From Bradyrhizobium frederickii (GTDB lineage: Bacteria > Pseudomonadota > Alphaproteobacteria > Rhizobiales > Xanthobacteraceae), in contig NZ_SPQS01000011.1 of NCBI RefSeq assembly GCF_004570865.1, positions 124,001 through 188,000 on the forward strand: 64,000 nt of DNA, written 5' to 3'. The position numbers were made by a program, and so were the translations under genes. The notes beneath the pieces were generated by a model. It had not been told where the DNA came from. It searched no databases and saw nothing but the letters and a program-made list of their open reading frames with translations. Numbering within the stretch: the first letter of the stretch is position 1; each line of letters begins with the position of its first letter. Below are positions 1 to 8,956 of this stretch, piece by piece.

Positions 1-402
1 GTCTTTCTCACTGGCCATGCCGATACCCCGACGACCGTGCGGGCGATCAAGGCCGGCGCCGAGGATTTCCTGACCAAGCCTGTCTCGTCCGCGCAATTGA
101 TCGATGCGATCGAGCGTGCGCTGGCGAACCAATCCCAAGCTCGCGGTCTGCGCGACAAGCTCGATGGACTGCGTGCCCTGCTAGGCCTGCTGACGCCAAG
201 GGAGCGCCAGGTCTTCGACCTGATCGTGCGCGGCAAGATCAACAAGCAGATCGCCTACGATCTTGGAACGACCGAGCGAACCATCAAGGCGCACCGTCAC
301 CAGGTGATGGAGAAAATGCAGGCTCGGTCGCTGGCGGAACTGGTTTCCATCGCGGAACGCCTTGGGCTGCTCGAAGCGAACGCCAACGCAGCGAGCCCGT
401 AG
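1..402 (+). CDS. FixJ/NarL-type response regulator, 5' end outside the window
   Basis: The reading frame is open from base 1, so only the C-terminal 133 residues are seen. The first part is the end of a receiver domain: a T/S-G-H-x-D-T-P segment followed by AGAEDFLTKP, whose Lys-Pro pair is the conserved receiver lysine; the phosphoacceptor Asp lies before the window. A LuxR/NarL-type helix-turn-helix follows (LTPRERQVFDLIVRGKINKQ, then TERTIKAHRHQVMEKM). This layout is typical of FixJ/TodT-class activators that pair with PAS or periplasmic-sensor kinases. Its likely partner is either a kinase left of the window or the orphan kinase at 15976-17874; that pairing is inference. The frame stops at 400-402. 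Confidence 0.93.
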   Translation, partial: VFLTGHADTPTTVRAIKAGAEDFLTKPVSSAQLIDAIERALANQSQARGLRDKLDGLRALLGLLTPRERQVFDLIVRGKINKQIAYDLGTTERTIKAHRHQVMEKMQARSLAELVSIAERLGLLEANANAASP

Positions 403-437
403 GTATTTCAGTAGCTCTGCCTCATCGAGACAGCCGT

Positions 438-485
438 GTTCCAAGGTACAATATAAAAGATTTGCGACAAGGTGTTCCTTGGAAC
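438..485. promoter_or_regulatory. Inverted repeat upstream of the second response regulator
   Basis: GTTCCAAGG at 438-446 is repeated in inverted form as CCTTGGAAC at 477-485, and the right copy is itself a near-palindrome (GTTCC-TT-GGAAC, 474-485). The element lies in the 186-bp gap between the two response regulator genes. It could be an operator or an RNA hairpin with a long loop. No function is known to me. Confidence 0.35.
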
Positions 486-588
486 GCACAGCGTTTTTCG
501 AGATTGACCGTGTCAGGCCTCGCGATCCCCGCGCCGCTGATGGATGGAAGGCCTATGATGTCAGTTGGTATCTAAAGGGCTTTTCATT

Positions 589-963
589 TTGCCGAGAAGC
601 AAGTCCGTTCTCGTCATTGATGACGACTCGTCTATGCGGATGAGCATCGGGCGATTGCTCCGAGCTCATGGATTTGGCGTGCTTTTGTTCGACTCCGTAG
701 AGGCCCTCTTCGGCCACGTTGATTTCAGCAACGCAATCTGCCTGGTCATTGACATCAATCTGGGCCACCGGTCGGGAATCGATCTGCGCCGTCACCTGTT
801 GGAAGAGGGGGTCACCACACCGGTGATCTATGTTACCGGGAACGACAGCCCGGCGCACCGCTCGACTGCCGTCGAGTCGGGCTGCGTTGCTTACCTGACC
901 AAACCCTTCACGGCGCAGTCACTGATCGAGTCGATCGAGCGGGTCCGCTCGGGATTAGGTTAG
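589..963 (+). CDS. Single-domain CheY-like response regulator
   Basis: The product is about 124 residues and consists only of a receiver domain. The acidic cluster (VLVIDDDSSMR) is near the N-terminus, the phosphoacceptor Asp is in CLVIDINLG, the switch Thr is in VIYVTGND and the conserved Lys is in AYLTKPF. No output domain follows, so it probably acts by protein contact or as a phosphate sink, like many FixJ-receiver-like stand-alone proteins beside FixJ-type genes. I chose the TTG at 589 because AAAGGG at 574-579 is well spaced and the protein then starts just before the receiver; a TTG at 565 is possible. It lies 186 bp after the FixJ-like regulator on the same strand. Confidence 0.85.
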   Translation: MPRSKSVLVIDDDSSMRMSIGRLLRAHGFGVLLFDSVEALFGHVDFSNAICLVIDINLGHRSGIDLRRHLLEEGVTTPVIYVTGNDSPAHRSTAVESGCVAYLTKPFTAQSLIESIERVRSGLG

Positions 964-1096
964 GAACAGAAGACGCAAAATCGCCTGCTGCACGACGGCC
1001 ACTTAGTCGGTCGCAAGCTGCCGTAGCGCATCGCAACCCAACGACATTGTATGGTCGCGTTGTATCGCTTGATTGCCGACGCACGCTTCTTCACCG

Positions 1097-1453
1097 CTAT
1101 TCGACGGTTGCGTTCACTGTGATGACCGATCTGCCCGAGCCGAACGGACCTTTCCCTTCGCCATATATCGCGAAGGTGTCATTGCCTCTGTATCCGGATT
1201 TCGCGGTGTATCTGAAAGTCGTTATGTTGACCTGTTTCAGCATCCCGTGTGCAGGCTTGCTGGCAACGCCCGCGTTGTTCATTATGCCTGGAATTCGGAT
1301 CGGGAAATTGCATGTTTCGCCGGACTTGATTGCGACATAGGCAGTCATGTCGACACCGAATACAGATGGATTGCCCGTGACTCGGCAGTCGGAGACGGCG
1401 AAAGCCGAAACCGGCGTAAGGCTGATGACAGCCGCTATGACCCACAACCGCAT
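1097..1453 (-). CDS. Small secreted protein with Ig-like fold
   Basis: The 118-residue product begins with a clear signal peptide (MRLWVIAAVISLTPVSAFA). The mature part has two cysteines and a C-terminal stretch, YRGNDTFAIYGEGKG...SVITVNATV, that resembles bacterial Ig-like/cadherin-like modules in which G-x-D-x-F precedes the last strands. The start is supported by GGGAGA a few bases upstream. An FNR-type palindrome lies 62 bp upstream of the start (1515-1528), suggesting induction at low oxygen. Function is unknown; a periplasmic or surface role is inferred from the signal peptide only. Confidence 0.8.
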   Translation of the reverse strand: MRLWVIAAVISLTPVSAFAVSDCRVTGNPSVFGVDMTAYVAIKSGETCNFPIRIPGIMNNAGVASKPAHGMLKQVNITTFRYTAKSGYRGNDTFAIYGEGKGPFGSGRSVITVNATVE

Positions 1454-1514
1454 GCTAATCTCCCGTCTGGAGGTGACATCGACGACAGTTGATTTCGAAG
1501 CGGTGAGGCAACGA

Positions 1515-1528
1515 TTGATATGAATCAA
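1515..1528. promoter_or_regulatory. FNR/FixK-type box
   Basis: TTGATATGAATCAA is a perfect 5+5 palindrome matching the FNR/FixK consensus TTGAT-N4-ATCAA. Its centre is about 68 bp upstream of the minus-strand gene starting at 1453, which suits an activator site near -41.5 with a short leader. Confidence 0.75.
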
Positions 1529-1686
1529 GAGCCGGCCTGATTCGCCGGAACGATTGATTGACAAATCGCCGCCGTGCCGCCTGTAGCTCGTCGCGATGCT
1601 TGCTGCGATTTGCACGCAGCTTGTCGATGGCAACGAAGTGAACACGATGAAGATCCGTGCAAACGCGCCGCGAGCTGCCGGTCTGG

Positions 1687-2268
1687 CTATTCCTCGAGAT
1701 CTTGCTCCAGCGTCTGCGCCGGCGCACCGTTGCGAACGGACGCAAACGTTGCCAACGGCAGAGCGGTTGTCAGTTTCAGAAGATTGGAATCGACGACCTC
1801 CAGCACGAGCCTCGTTCCGGATTCCATCTCCTTGATGAGCTTCGGGTCGGCAACATCCGCGGCTATGCAGGCATTGGTCAGGCACCAGCTATACGGCACC
1901 TGGTAGGTGCCGCCCTGATCGACGCTCAGCTTGGCTGGGTGCCGCAGGTACATGCCAACAGGGACAAACATCTGTAATCGCGCCTTCTTGTCTCCTTCGC
2001 GCTCGATCAGGTCTATGCGCACTGCCAGCTGTCCGGTCGCAAAGCTGCCGGTGATCGACGTCCGGCAAAGCAGGGGCGCGCCACCCGCTTTGAAGCAGAG
2101 CTTTTTCCAATCGCCGTAGGTGATGTCCTTTGCCTCGCGCTGACCACGTGGGGCTTCGGCGGTCGTGGCGGTTTGGGGGTTCCGTTTTGCCGAGGCGATG
2201 CCAGGGACCGCAGGGATGGCAAGCAGGGCCATCAACAGGACCGACAGGCAATGGCTAGCATTGGTCAT
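1687..2268 (-). CDS. Invasion-associated locus B (IalB) family periplasmic protein
   Basis: The 193-residue product has a signal peptide ending near GIASA. The mature part contains the IalB family core: YGDWKKLCFKAG, a CRTSITG segment, LIEREGDKKARLQMFVPVGM, and the VPYSWCLTNACIAADVADP block with paired cysteines. IalB was named in Bartonella for erythrocyte invasion, but homologues are common in free-living Rhizobiales as periplasmic proteins of unknown role. ATG at 2268 was chosen because AGGTGG precedes it and the signal peptide begins there. It is the last gene of a probable minus-strand operon after the AspT antiporter and hydrolase, 31 bp behind the latter. Confidence 0.9.
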   Translation of the reverse strand: MTNASHCLSVLLMALLAIPAVPGIASAKRNPQTATTAEAPRGQREAKDITYGDWKKLCFKAGGAPLLCRTSITGSFATGQLAVRIDLIEREGDKKARLQMFVPVGMYLRHPAKLSVDQGGTYQVPYSWCLTNACIAADVADPKLIKEMESGTRLVLEVVDSNLLKLTTALPLATFASVRNGAPAQTLEQDLEE

Positions 2269-2299
2269 GAATCCACCTCTCGGATCGGCGCTTGCGCGC

Positions 2300-3187
2300 T
2301 TATTTCTGCGCGTCGAGAAATTTCGCCACCAGCGGCGACCAGATCGGAATCGCGTCAGGTGAGCCAATCAGGAAATGTCCTTCGCTGCCGAACGACGGCA
2401 CCAAATGGTACTCGGCCTTGCCACCCGCCGCGGTGAAGGCCTCATGCATTCGCTTCGACAGGTCGGGGCCGAAGAATGTATCGTTTTCGATATAGATCCA
2501 CAGCATCGGCACCCGCGACGTCCGGCCAAAATCAGCTGTCGCTTCGACCAGCTTGTCGGGCGCGCAATTGTTGTTCGGTCTGCCGCCGACGCGGCCGCCG
2601 CGGCCTCCGGCAAAAATGATGATCGCCCTGACCTGCGGCGGGTTGACGCTGGATAGCGCGATCGAGGCCCAGCCACCGGCAGACTGTCCGACGACGATGA
2701 CGTCCTTCGGCACGATGCGCTTTTCGGCTGCCAGGTAGTCGATGATCCAGAGATCGACTTGAGCGACGGCAAGACCCGCGTCATGGAAATTGGGGTTGCT
2801 GCACTTGCCGATCTTGGAGAAGAACGGTCCGAACACCGCGCGCTCGGGTATGTCGATCGCTGCCGCACCGTAGCCCGAACCGACTGGTGCCACCACCATG
2901 TTGCCCCGTTTGGCAAACCATTTCGCTGCATCACGGAATTCCACCAGCGGGAAAAAGCTGCGTTCCTTCGCATCGAGCACGACGCCGTGGTTCATGATCA
3001 CCAGCGGGAAGGGACCATTGCCGACCGGCCGGACGACATAGGCGAACATCGGCAAGGGCAGGGGCAGAGCCCAGATCTCTTCCTGGATGCGGATTGCCTC
3101 CGTCGTATCAGCGGAACGGGCGGTGGGTGCCGCGGCGATGGCCACGAGAACTGCGGTCAGCCAGCGCAACAGGTGAACAGGACGCAT
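2300..3187 (-). CDS. Secreted alpha/beta hydrolase (dienelactone hydrolase-like)
   Basis: The 295-residue product starts with a signal peptide (MRPVHLLRWLTAVLVAIAAA). The alpha/beta hydrolase core shows PLVIMNHGV (oxyanion region), the nucleophile elbow VGQSAGGWAS with Ser, and a C-terminal SEGHF that should supply the catalytic His. The substrate cannot be told. The start is supported by GAGGGAGC. The start codon lies 10 bp downstream of the stop of the AspT antiporter on the same strand, so translation is probably coupled. The set AspT, hydrolase, IalB would be transcribed from the FNR-box promoter at 4942. Confidence 0.88.
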   Translation of the reverse strand: MRPVHLLRWLTAVLVAIAAAPTARSADTTEAIRIQEEIWALPLPLPMFAYVVRPVGNGPFPLVIMNHGVVLDAKERSFFPLVEFRDAAKWFAKRGNMVVAPVGSGYGAAAIDIPERAVFGPFFSKIGKCSNPNFHDAGLAVAQVDLWIIDYLAAEKRIVPKDVIVVGQSAGGWASIALSSVNPPQVRAIIIFAGGRGGRVGGRPNNNCAPDKLVEATADFGRTSRVPMLWIYIENDTFFGPDLSKRMHEAFTAAGGKAEYHLVPSFGSEGHFLIGSPDAIPIWSPLVAKFLDAQK

Positions 3188-3197
3188 GAGCGCTCCC

Positions 3198-4886
3198 TCA
3201 GCCAGTGTAGGTGGCTGCGACAATGATTGGACCGAGCACGGTCAGGACCACGTTGCCGACCGCGTAAGGCACGGCAACCCCGAGCACAGGCGTCTGGCTC
3301 TCGGCGACCTCGCATGCGCCAGTGACCGCGGCATCGACGGTCATGGCCCCGGCCAGTGCACCGCACGTCACGACCGGATTCATGCGCAGCACGTAGCGGG
3401 CGAAGAGCGTCGCGACGATCAGCGGCACCAGCGTAATGACAAGGCCCATACCGACCAGCAGCATCCCATGCGCCTGGATCGCGGCCCAGGCGGCGGCGCC
3501 GTTGCCAAGCCCAATGGCGGCGATGAAGCCGCCGAGACCGATATCGCTCAATATCTGCTGCGCGGCGGGTGGCAGCGCGCCCATGGTCGGACGGCGCGAG
3601 CGGAGCCACCCGCAGACCAGACCCGCAATCAGCGCGCCTCCGCCGCCGCCGAGCGTCAGTGCGACGCTGCCGATCTTGACGCTGACGAGGCCCGCAAGCA
3701 GGCCAACCGCGATCCCGGTGGCAAGGAAGGCGACATCGGTGCGGTCGCCGGCGCGCAGGATCTGGCCGACATTGGCGGCAGCCCGCTCGATGTTGCGCGT
3801 GCTGCCGACCAGGGTCATGACGTCGCCGACATAGACCCGCGTATCGGGGCTCAGCGGCACTTCGCGGCCCATCCGGGTCAATGCGCGCAGGAACACGCCG
3901 CGCGCATTGCCGCCAACGCGTTCGGCCACGTTCTTGATGGAGCGCCCGTGAAGCTGGCGGTTGTCGACCAGCACCTCGACCACGTTGCCGGGGATCGCCT
4001 TGAGGATCTCGTCCGCGTCGATCTCGGCGCCGATGATCGGCCTGGCTGCAACGATGGCGGCGGTTCGTCCCGTGATGACGATGTTGTCCCCGGCTTCGAG
4101 CGTTGTATCCAGATGAGGCTCGACGTCCAGGCCCTGGCGGACAATGCGCTCGACGACAGTGCGGCTGCCGAGGTCTTCCTCGAGCGACTTGACGGTTCGG
4201 CCCGCTGCGGTCGAGACGAGATAGGCACGGGCCTGGAACTTTCGGTAGGCAAAGTTCTCGGTTTGCGGCGCTTCACCGCCCGAAAGTTCCGCCTCCAGCT
4301 TCTTCGCTTCGGCTTTCAGGTCGACCCTCATCAGTTTCGGCGCGACAAACGGCACGAAGAGCAGGGTGAGGATGTAGCCAAGCACGTAGGTCACGGCATA
4401 GCCGGCGGCGATATTGGCTTCCTGCTGCTTCAACACGTCGCTCGGCAGGCCAAGTTGAGCCAGCGCGCCGGATGCGGTTCCGATCACCGAGGATTGGGTC
4501 AGTGCACCGGCCGCGATGCCGGATGCAGTGCCGGGATCGAGCTGGAAGCTGAAGGCAAACGCGAGCACGATGGCAAGCCCCGTGCCTCCGAGCACAAGCG
4601 CCATGGCAACCTGCGCCAGTGTCCGCATGCTGAGCGAAGCAAAGAATTCCGGTCCGGACCGGTAGCCGATCGTGAACACAAACAGGCTGAACAGGATCAC
4701 GCGAAGCAGGGATGGGAACGTGAAGGTCCCGAGTTGCCCGATCAGGACTGAGACGATCAGAATGCAGGCTGTGGTGCCGATCGCGAAACCGCGCAACCTG
4801 ATCCGCCCGAGCAGGGTGCCGATTGCGATGGCCAGCAACAGAAAGATTTCCGGTGCGGCGGTGATGATCCACCTGACGGTATCCAT
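3198..4886 (-). CDS. AspT/YidE-type antiporter with two TrkA-C domains
   Basis: The 562-residue membrane protein has the AspT-family plan: an N-terminal membrane half (about 1-185), two soluble TrkA-C/RCK-type domains (about 215-290 and 300-370), and a C-terminal membrane half. AspT of Tetragenococcus exchanges aspartate for alanine and so builds a proton-motive force when coupled to aspartate decarboxylation; substrates of rhizobial members are not known to me. The start ATG at 4886 follows GGGGAA; an upstream in-frame extension lacks membrane-protein character. A paralogue lies at 8957-10657. An FNR-type box is centred 62 bp upstream. Confidence 0.92.
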   Translation of the reverse strand: MDTVRWIITAAPEIFLLLAIAIGTLLGRIRLRGFAIGTTACILIVSVLIGQLGTFTFPSLLRVILFSLFVFTIGYRSGPEFFASLSMRTLAQVAMALVLGGTGLAIVLAFAFSFQLDPGTASGIAAGALTQSSVIGTASGALAQLGLPSDVLKQQEANIAAGYAVTYVLGYILTLLFVPFVAPKLMRVDLKAEAKKLEAELSGGEAPQTENFAYRKFQARAYLVSTAAGRTVKSLEEDLGSRTVVERIVRQGLDVEPHLDTTLEAGDNIVITGRTAAIVAARPIIGAEIDADEILKAIPGNVVEVLVDNRQLHGRSIKNVAERVGGNARGVFLRALTRMGREVPLSPDTRVYVGDVMTLVGSTRNIERAAANVGQILRAGDRTDVAFLATGIAVGLLAGLVSVKIGSVALTLGGGGGALIAGLVCGWLRSRRPTMGALPPAAQQILSDIGLGGFIAAIGLGNGAAAWAAIQAHGMLLVGMGLVITLVPLIVATLFARYVLRMNPVVTCGALAGAMTVDAAVTGACEVAESQTPVLGVAVPYAVGNVVLTVLGPIIVAATYTG

Positions 4887-4941
4887 GATCGCATTCCCCG
4901 GGCAGCTGCCACCGATTTGATTGGTGACCGCGGACGGTTGC

Positions 4942-4955
4942 TTGATCCAGATCAA
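4942..4955. promoter_or_regulatory. FNR/FixK-type box between divergent genes
   Basis: TTGATCCAGATCAA is a perfect palindrome of the FNR/FixK class. It lies 62 bp upstream of the AspT gene (minus) and about 73 bp upstream of the DUF1275 gene (plus), so it may serve either or both. The identical 14-mer, spacer included, recurs at 12554. Confidence 0.78.
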
Positions 4956-5021
4956 GCCTTGCCGGCGACAAGGCGCGGCCAATCACGTCATGCGAAACCT
5001 GCCCCAGCCCGCATTGCCGCC

Positions 5022-5699
5022 ATGAGTATTATGGAGGTCGCCTCTGGCGCTATCCGCCGCGACGAGACGGTCGAGATCGTTCTGCTGCTCGCCTTTGCCG
5101 GCGGCTATATCGACGCTTATACCTGGATCATCCACGGCGTGATGGCGAACGCCCAGACCGCCAACCTGATTTTCCTCTGGGTCTATGCGACCGCAGGCGA
5201 CTGGCCGAAGGCACTTCACTTCGTGCCTCCGATCCTGGCGTTTGCGGTCGGAATCGTGATCGCGGCATGGCTGCGCCGCATCGTCGGCGAGCGAGCCGGC
5301 GCGATCAGCACCTTGCTCGAGATCCTGTTGCTGATCGCGATAGGCATCCTGCATAACCGGCTGCCGGATCTCGCCGGCACGCTCGGCATATCGGTCGTCG
5401 CAGCCATGCAGGCCGCGGCCTTTAGCAAGGTCGAGGGCACGAATTGCAGCACGGTGATGATCACCGGCAACATGCGCCAGGCGATCGAGACGATTTTTGC
5501 GGTTGCGTCCGGAGGCGCGGCGCCAGGGACGTTGCGCCGGTCCGGTATCTTCTTCGCTCTCTGCGCGGTGTTCGGCTTCGGCGCAGCCGTCGGCGCCTTC
5601 GCCACCAAGGGCATTCCCGATCTCGCGCTCGGCATTCCCGTGGTCGCGCTGCTGATCGTCCTGCTGCGGTGCGAGACGCCGCATCGCGAGGCGACGTGA
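5022..5699 (+). CDS. DUF1275 (YoaK family) integral membrane protein
   Basis: The 225-residue product has about six hydrophobic helices and the family hallmarks: LAFAGGYIDAYTWI near the N-terminus, NAQTANLIFL after it, and VAAMQAAAF...CSTVMITGNMRQ in the second half. DUF1275 proteins have no established function. The start at 5022 is chosen because the protein then begins shortly before the first helix; no strong ribosome site is seen. It diverges from the AspT operon across an FNR-type box, and its stop overlaps the start of a degenerate SulP reading frame. Confidence 0.88.
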   Translation: MSIMEVASGAIRRDETVEIVLLLAFAGGYIDAYTWIIHGVMANAQTANLIFLWVYATAGDWPKALHFVPPILAFAVGIVIAAWLRRIVGERAGAISTLLEILLLIAIGILHNRLPDLAGTLGISVVAAMQAAAFSKVEGTNCSTVMITGNMRQAIETIFAVASGGAAPGTLRRSGIFFALCAVFGFGAAVGAFATKGIPDLALGIPVVALLIVLLRCETPHREAT

Positions 5700-6038
5700 T
5701 GAAGGCCCCGCCCGACCGGGGTTGTCCGACGTCTGCGATCTCTCTGATGATTGCCGCCAGCGTCGGCATCCTCGCTGGCGGACATGCGGCGCGCTATGCG
5801 CAGATCGCAAGCCTCGCAGCTTTCGCGGTGCCTTGCTGGCGCGCGCATGCTGCGCGACCTCAACGATGAGCTCGCGCTCCGCCACGCCAGCTTCTGCATC
5901 GACGGCGCGCATGCGCAATTGCGGGACCTGCTGCGGGCGGAAGGATTGGCTGAGAAGACCGACAGCGGCCAATGGCTGCGATCGCTGGATGCCGTTTTGG
6001 GCGACGACCAGCACGCTTCGAGCAGGCGAACGCCATAG
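5699..6038 (+). pseudogene. Collapsed SulP-type anion transporter remnant
   Basis: Two short frames abut. From 5699 the frame encodes CPTSAISLMIAASVGILAGG followed by HAARYAQIASLAAF, which resembles the GPTSA...LAGGDPARY membrane segment of SulP permeases. From about 5842, one frame over, it encodes MLRDLNDELALRHASFCIDG followed by AHAQLRDLLRAEGLAEKT, which resembles the end of the cytoplasmic STAS domain that closes SulP proteins. The roughly 300-400 residues normally between these parts, and the usual N-terminus, are missing. This is best read as an internal deletion plus frameshift. The ATG overlaps the DUF1275 stop, suggesting the intact gene once formed an operon with it. The family call rests on motif memory. 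Confidence 0.6.
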
Positions 6039-6103
6039 CGACTCCGTGTTGCGATGCAACGGGCATCGCAGCGATCGCGGCCTGCTCAGAATGCGCGCGA
6101 CCG

Positions 6104-6117
6104 TTGACTTGGATCAA
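6104..6117. promoter_or_regulatory. FNR/FixK-type box
   Basis: TTGACTTGGATCAA matches TTGAY-N4-ATCAA with one departure from symmetry. Its centre is about 73 bp upstream of the decarboxylase start at 6184. Confidence 0.7.
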
Positions 6118-6183
6118 TAGTGCATCCGGCGCCGCACCCACGATCCTCTCATCAACCTTCGCCTCAGGGATCGGGAGAGTCGC

Positions 6184-8937
6184 ATGTCCAAAGACGCCAA
6201 GCCCACACAGAAGCGTATTGATCAGTTCTTTTCGGGCCCGGGGGCACGGGCCGACGATTGGCGTGATCTTGTCGACGCTGCGAAGGCGTGGGCTCGCGGC
6301 GGCGACCGAGCAAAATACGACGCAGCACTGGCAGATCTCTCGGTCACCGAGGAGTTTCACGGCTATCCCGGCCTGCAATTGATGGCGGCGCTGCGTGAAG
6401 CGGCGGCCGCCGGCGATGGGGCAACATCGCTTGCCCTTGCGACCCGGATCACCCAGGCGTTGGCGACGCGATCCTTCCGCCAGCATGCCGGCGACTGGAG
6501 CGCGAAGGACGAAGGCAATGGCGATGTGCCCGAACTGGTCCCACCGACCTTTGGCGCGCATACGACACGCAGGCCCTATTTCGAGACCCTGATCGTCACC
6601 GGGGTATCTCCAGGCCAATGGCCGGCGCTCGCCGCCGAATGGCGCAAGCTGCGGCGCCCGGTCGATGCTTTCATTTATGAGCCGGTCATCGTCGGTAGCC
6701 TCGAAGACGCCTTCTGTGCGACGATGCTCAATCCCAACATCGGCGCCGTCATCATCAACGAGGGATTTGGACTGCGCTCGCGGCATAACGCGCCGGTGCT
6801 CCGCTCGATCACGGCCACGGCGGGCCTCAACGACGAGTCCGACGCGTCCGCGCTGCGGCTTGCCCAGATCATCAAGCGTGTCAGGCCCGAGCTTGATCTC
6901 TACATGATCTCGAATCGCGACGTCGAGGAGCTCGCCGGCAACCCCGAAGCCAGCGTCGTCCGCCGCATCTTCTATTCGGTTGAAGAACTTCTGGAGCTGC
7001 ATCTGTCGATCCTCGAAGGCATCCAGGATCGCTACGACACGCCGTTCTTCGACAATCTGAAGAAGTACGCGCAGCGCCCGATCGGCACGTTCCACGCGCT
7101 GCCGATCGCCCGCGGCAAATCGATCTTCAAGTCGGACTGGATCCGTGACATGGGCGAATTCTACGGCCCGAACCTGTTCCTGGCCGAGAGCAGCGCGACC
7201 ACGGGCGGCCTCGACAGCATGCTGGAGCCGACCGGCAACATCAAGAAGGCGCAGGAGAAGGCAGCGCGCGCGCTCGGCGCTGATCGTGTCTTCTTCGTGA
7301 CTAACGGCACCTCGACCTCGAACAAGATGGCGGTGCAGGCGCTGCTTGCGCCGGGTGACATCGCGATTGTCGACCGCAACTGCCACAAGTCGCATCATTA
7401 CGGCATGGTGCTCGCCGGCGCTCAGCCGCTCTACGTCGAAGCCTTCCCGATGACCGAATATTCGATGTACGGCGCCGTGCCGTTGAAGACGATCAAGCAG
7501 GCGCTGCTCAGCGCCAAGGCCGACGGCCGGCTTGAGCGGGTCAAGATGCTGGACCTCACCAACTGCACCTTCGACGGCCACATCTACAACACCCGCCGAG
7601 TGATGGAGGAATGCCTCGCCATCAAGCCCGACCTGATCTTCTTGTGGGATGAAGCCTGGTTCGGCTTCGCGCGCTTCTCGCCCTTCCTGCGCCGGCGCAC
7701 AGCCATGGGGGCCGCCAACGAGATCGAGACCTGGATGCACGATCCGAAGTCGGTCGCGGCCTATGAGAAGCAGCAGGCCGAGCTCGGCAAGAGTCCGTCG
7801 GATGAAGTGCTGCTCAAGACGCGGCTGATTCCCGATCCGCGCCAGATCCGGTTGCGCGTCTACCAGACCAACTCGACCCACAAATCGATGTCGGCGATCC
7901 GGCAGGGTTCCATGCTCTCGGTCAAGGACGTCGAATTCCACACGGTCGAGCAGCAGTTCAAGGAGGCCGTCTTTACTCACGCCTCGACAAGCCCGAACCA
8001 GCAGCTCATCGCCAGCCTCGACATCTCGCGGCGTCAGATGGAGCTGGAAGGGTATGGCCTCGTCGCCAATGCGATGGAGATCGCGCTCGCCATCCGCCAC
8101 GCCGTCAACAACAACCCGCTGCTCTCGAAGTATTTCCGCATTCTTGGCGCCGATGTCATGGTGCCGGCGCAGTACCGCCAGAGCGGTTTCACCGATTATC
8201 TCGCACCGGGCGTCAACTGGGCGAATACGCTGAAGAGTTTGGACGAGGACGAGTTCTGCCTCGATCCGACCCGGATGACGCTGGTGTGCGGCACGGCGGG
8301 CTACGACGGCACCCAGTTCAAGGGCATCCTCGCCAACGAGTACAACATCCAGGTCAACAAGACCTCACGCAATTCGGTGCTGGTGCAGTCCAACATCAAC
8401 AACACCCGCAGCGACGTCGCGCATCTGATCCGCGTCCTGGCCGAGATCGCGGGCGAGGTCGATCGCGGACTCGCGCAAGGCGGCGCCAACGCGAAGAAGA
8501 CGTTCGAAGCCCGGGTCAAGAGCTTGATGACCGACGTGCCTGACTTGCCGAACTTCTCGCATTTCCATCCGAGCTTCCGCGGCGATGCCGGCACCAAGAC
8601 CAATGAAGGCGACATCCGCAGCGGCTTCTACGCGGCCTATGACGTGGTGGGCTGTGAGCACATTCGCCTCAACGATCCCGAGATCGACCGGCGGCTGAAG
8701 GCCGGGCCCGAGCTCGTCTCCGCCAATTTCGTGATTCCCTATCCCCCGGGCTTCCCGATCATGGTGCCGGGGCAGGTCATCACCCAGGAGACGATCGACT
8801 TCATGCGCAAGCTCGATGTGAAGGAGATCCATGGCTACGACGCCAAGGAGGGGCTGAAGCTGGTGCGCACCGAAGCCTTGGCGAAGCTCGGCAGACCAAA
8901 GCCGACGGCAACGCCGAAGCTCAAGGCCGCGTCATAA
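6184..8937 (+). CDS. PLP-dependent Orn/Lys/Arg-type decarboxylase
   Basis: The 917-residue protein belongs to the fold-I group that includes inducible ornithine, lysine and arginine decarboxylases. Visible landmarks are FFVTNGTSTSNKMAVQALL (cofactor phosphate loop), DRNCHKSHHYG (stacking His region), WDEAWFGFA with Asp489 for the pyridine nitrogen, and NSTHKSMSA with Lys567 as the Schiff-base lysine. It is roughly 150-200 residues longer than the usual 710-760, mostly through an N-terminal extension. The substrate is uncertain. The antiporter gene directly downstream suggests a decarboxylation/antiport pair that consumes protons. ATG 6184 sits after GGGAGAG, and an FNR-type box lies upstream. 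Confidence 0.92.
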   Translation: MSKDAKPTQKRIDQFFSGPGARADDWRDLVDAAKAWARGGDRAKYDAALADLSVTEEFHGYPGLQLMAALREAAAAGDGATSLALATRITQALATRSFRQHAGDWSAKDEGNGDVPELVPPTFGAHTTRRPYFETLIVTGVSPGQWPALAAEWRKLRRPVDAFIYEPVIVGSLEDAFCATMLNPNIGAVIINEGFGLRSRHNAPVLRSITATAGLNDESDASALRLAQIIKRVRPELDLYMISNRDVEELAGNPEASVVRRIFYSVEELLELHLSILEGIQDRYDTPFFDNLKKYAQRPIGTFHALPIARGKSIFKSDWIRDMGEFYGPNLFLAESSATTGGLDSMLEPTGNIKKAQEKAARALGADRVFFVTNGTSTSNKMAVQALLAPGDIAIVDRNCHKSHHYGMVLAGAQPLYVEAFPMTEYSMYGAVPLKTIKQALLSAKADGRLERVKMLDLTNCTFDGHIYNTRRVMEECLAIKPDLIFLWDEAWFGFARFSPFLRRRTAMGAANEIETWMHDPKSVAAYEKQQAELGKSPSDEVLLKTRLIPDPRQIRLRVYQTNSTHKSMSAIRQGSMLSVKDVEFHTVEQQFKEAVFTHASTSPNQQLIASLDISRRQMELEGYGLVANAMEIALAIRHAVNNNPLLSKYFRILGADVMVPAQYRQSGFTDYLAPGVNWANTLKSLDEDEFCLDPTRMTLVCGTAGYDGTQFKGILANEYNIQVNKTSRNSVLVQSNINNTRSDVAHLIRVLAEIAGEVDRGLAQGGANAKKTFEARVKSLMTDVPDLPNFSHFHPSFRGDAGTKTNEGDIRSGFYAAYDVVGCEHIRLNDPEIDRRLKAGPELVSANFVIPYPPGFPIMVPGQVITQETIDFMRKLDVKEIHGYDAKEGLKLVRTEALAKLGRPKPTATPKLKAAS

Positions 8938-8956
8938 TCCGTTAGAGGGGACGAAC

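Noticed and set aside
5860..8100. A 746-residue open frame on the minus strand across the decarboxylase gene
   Set aside because: It is antisense to a gene with all PLP-enzyme motifs, and its composition (Arg/Asp/His-rich, no domain) is what antisense frames of GC-rich genes give.
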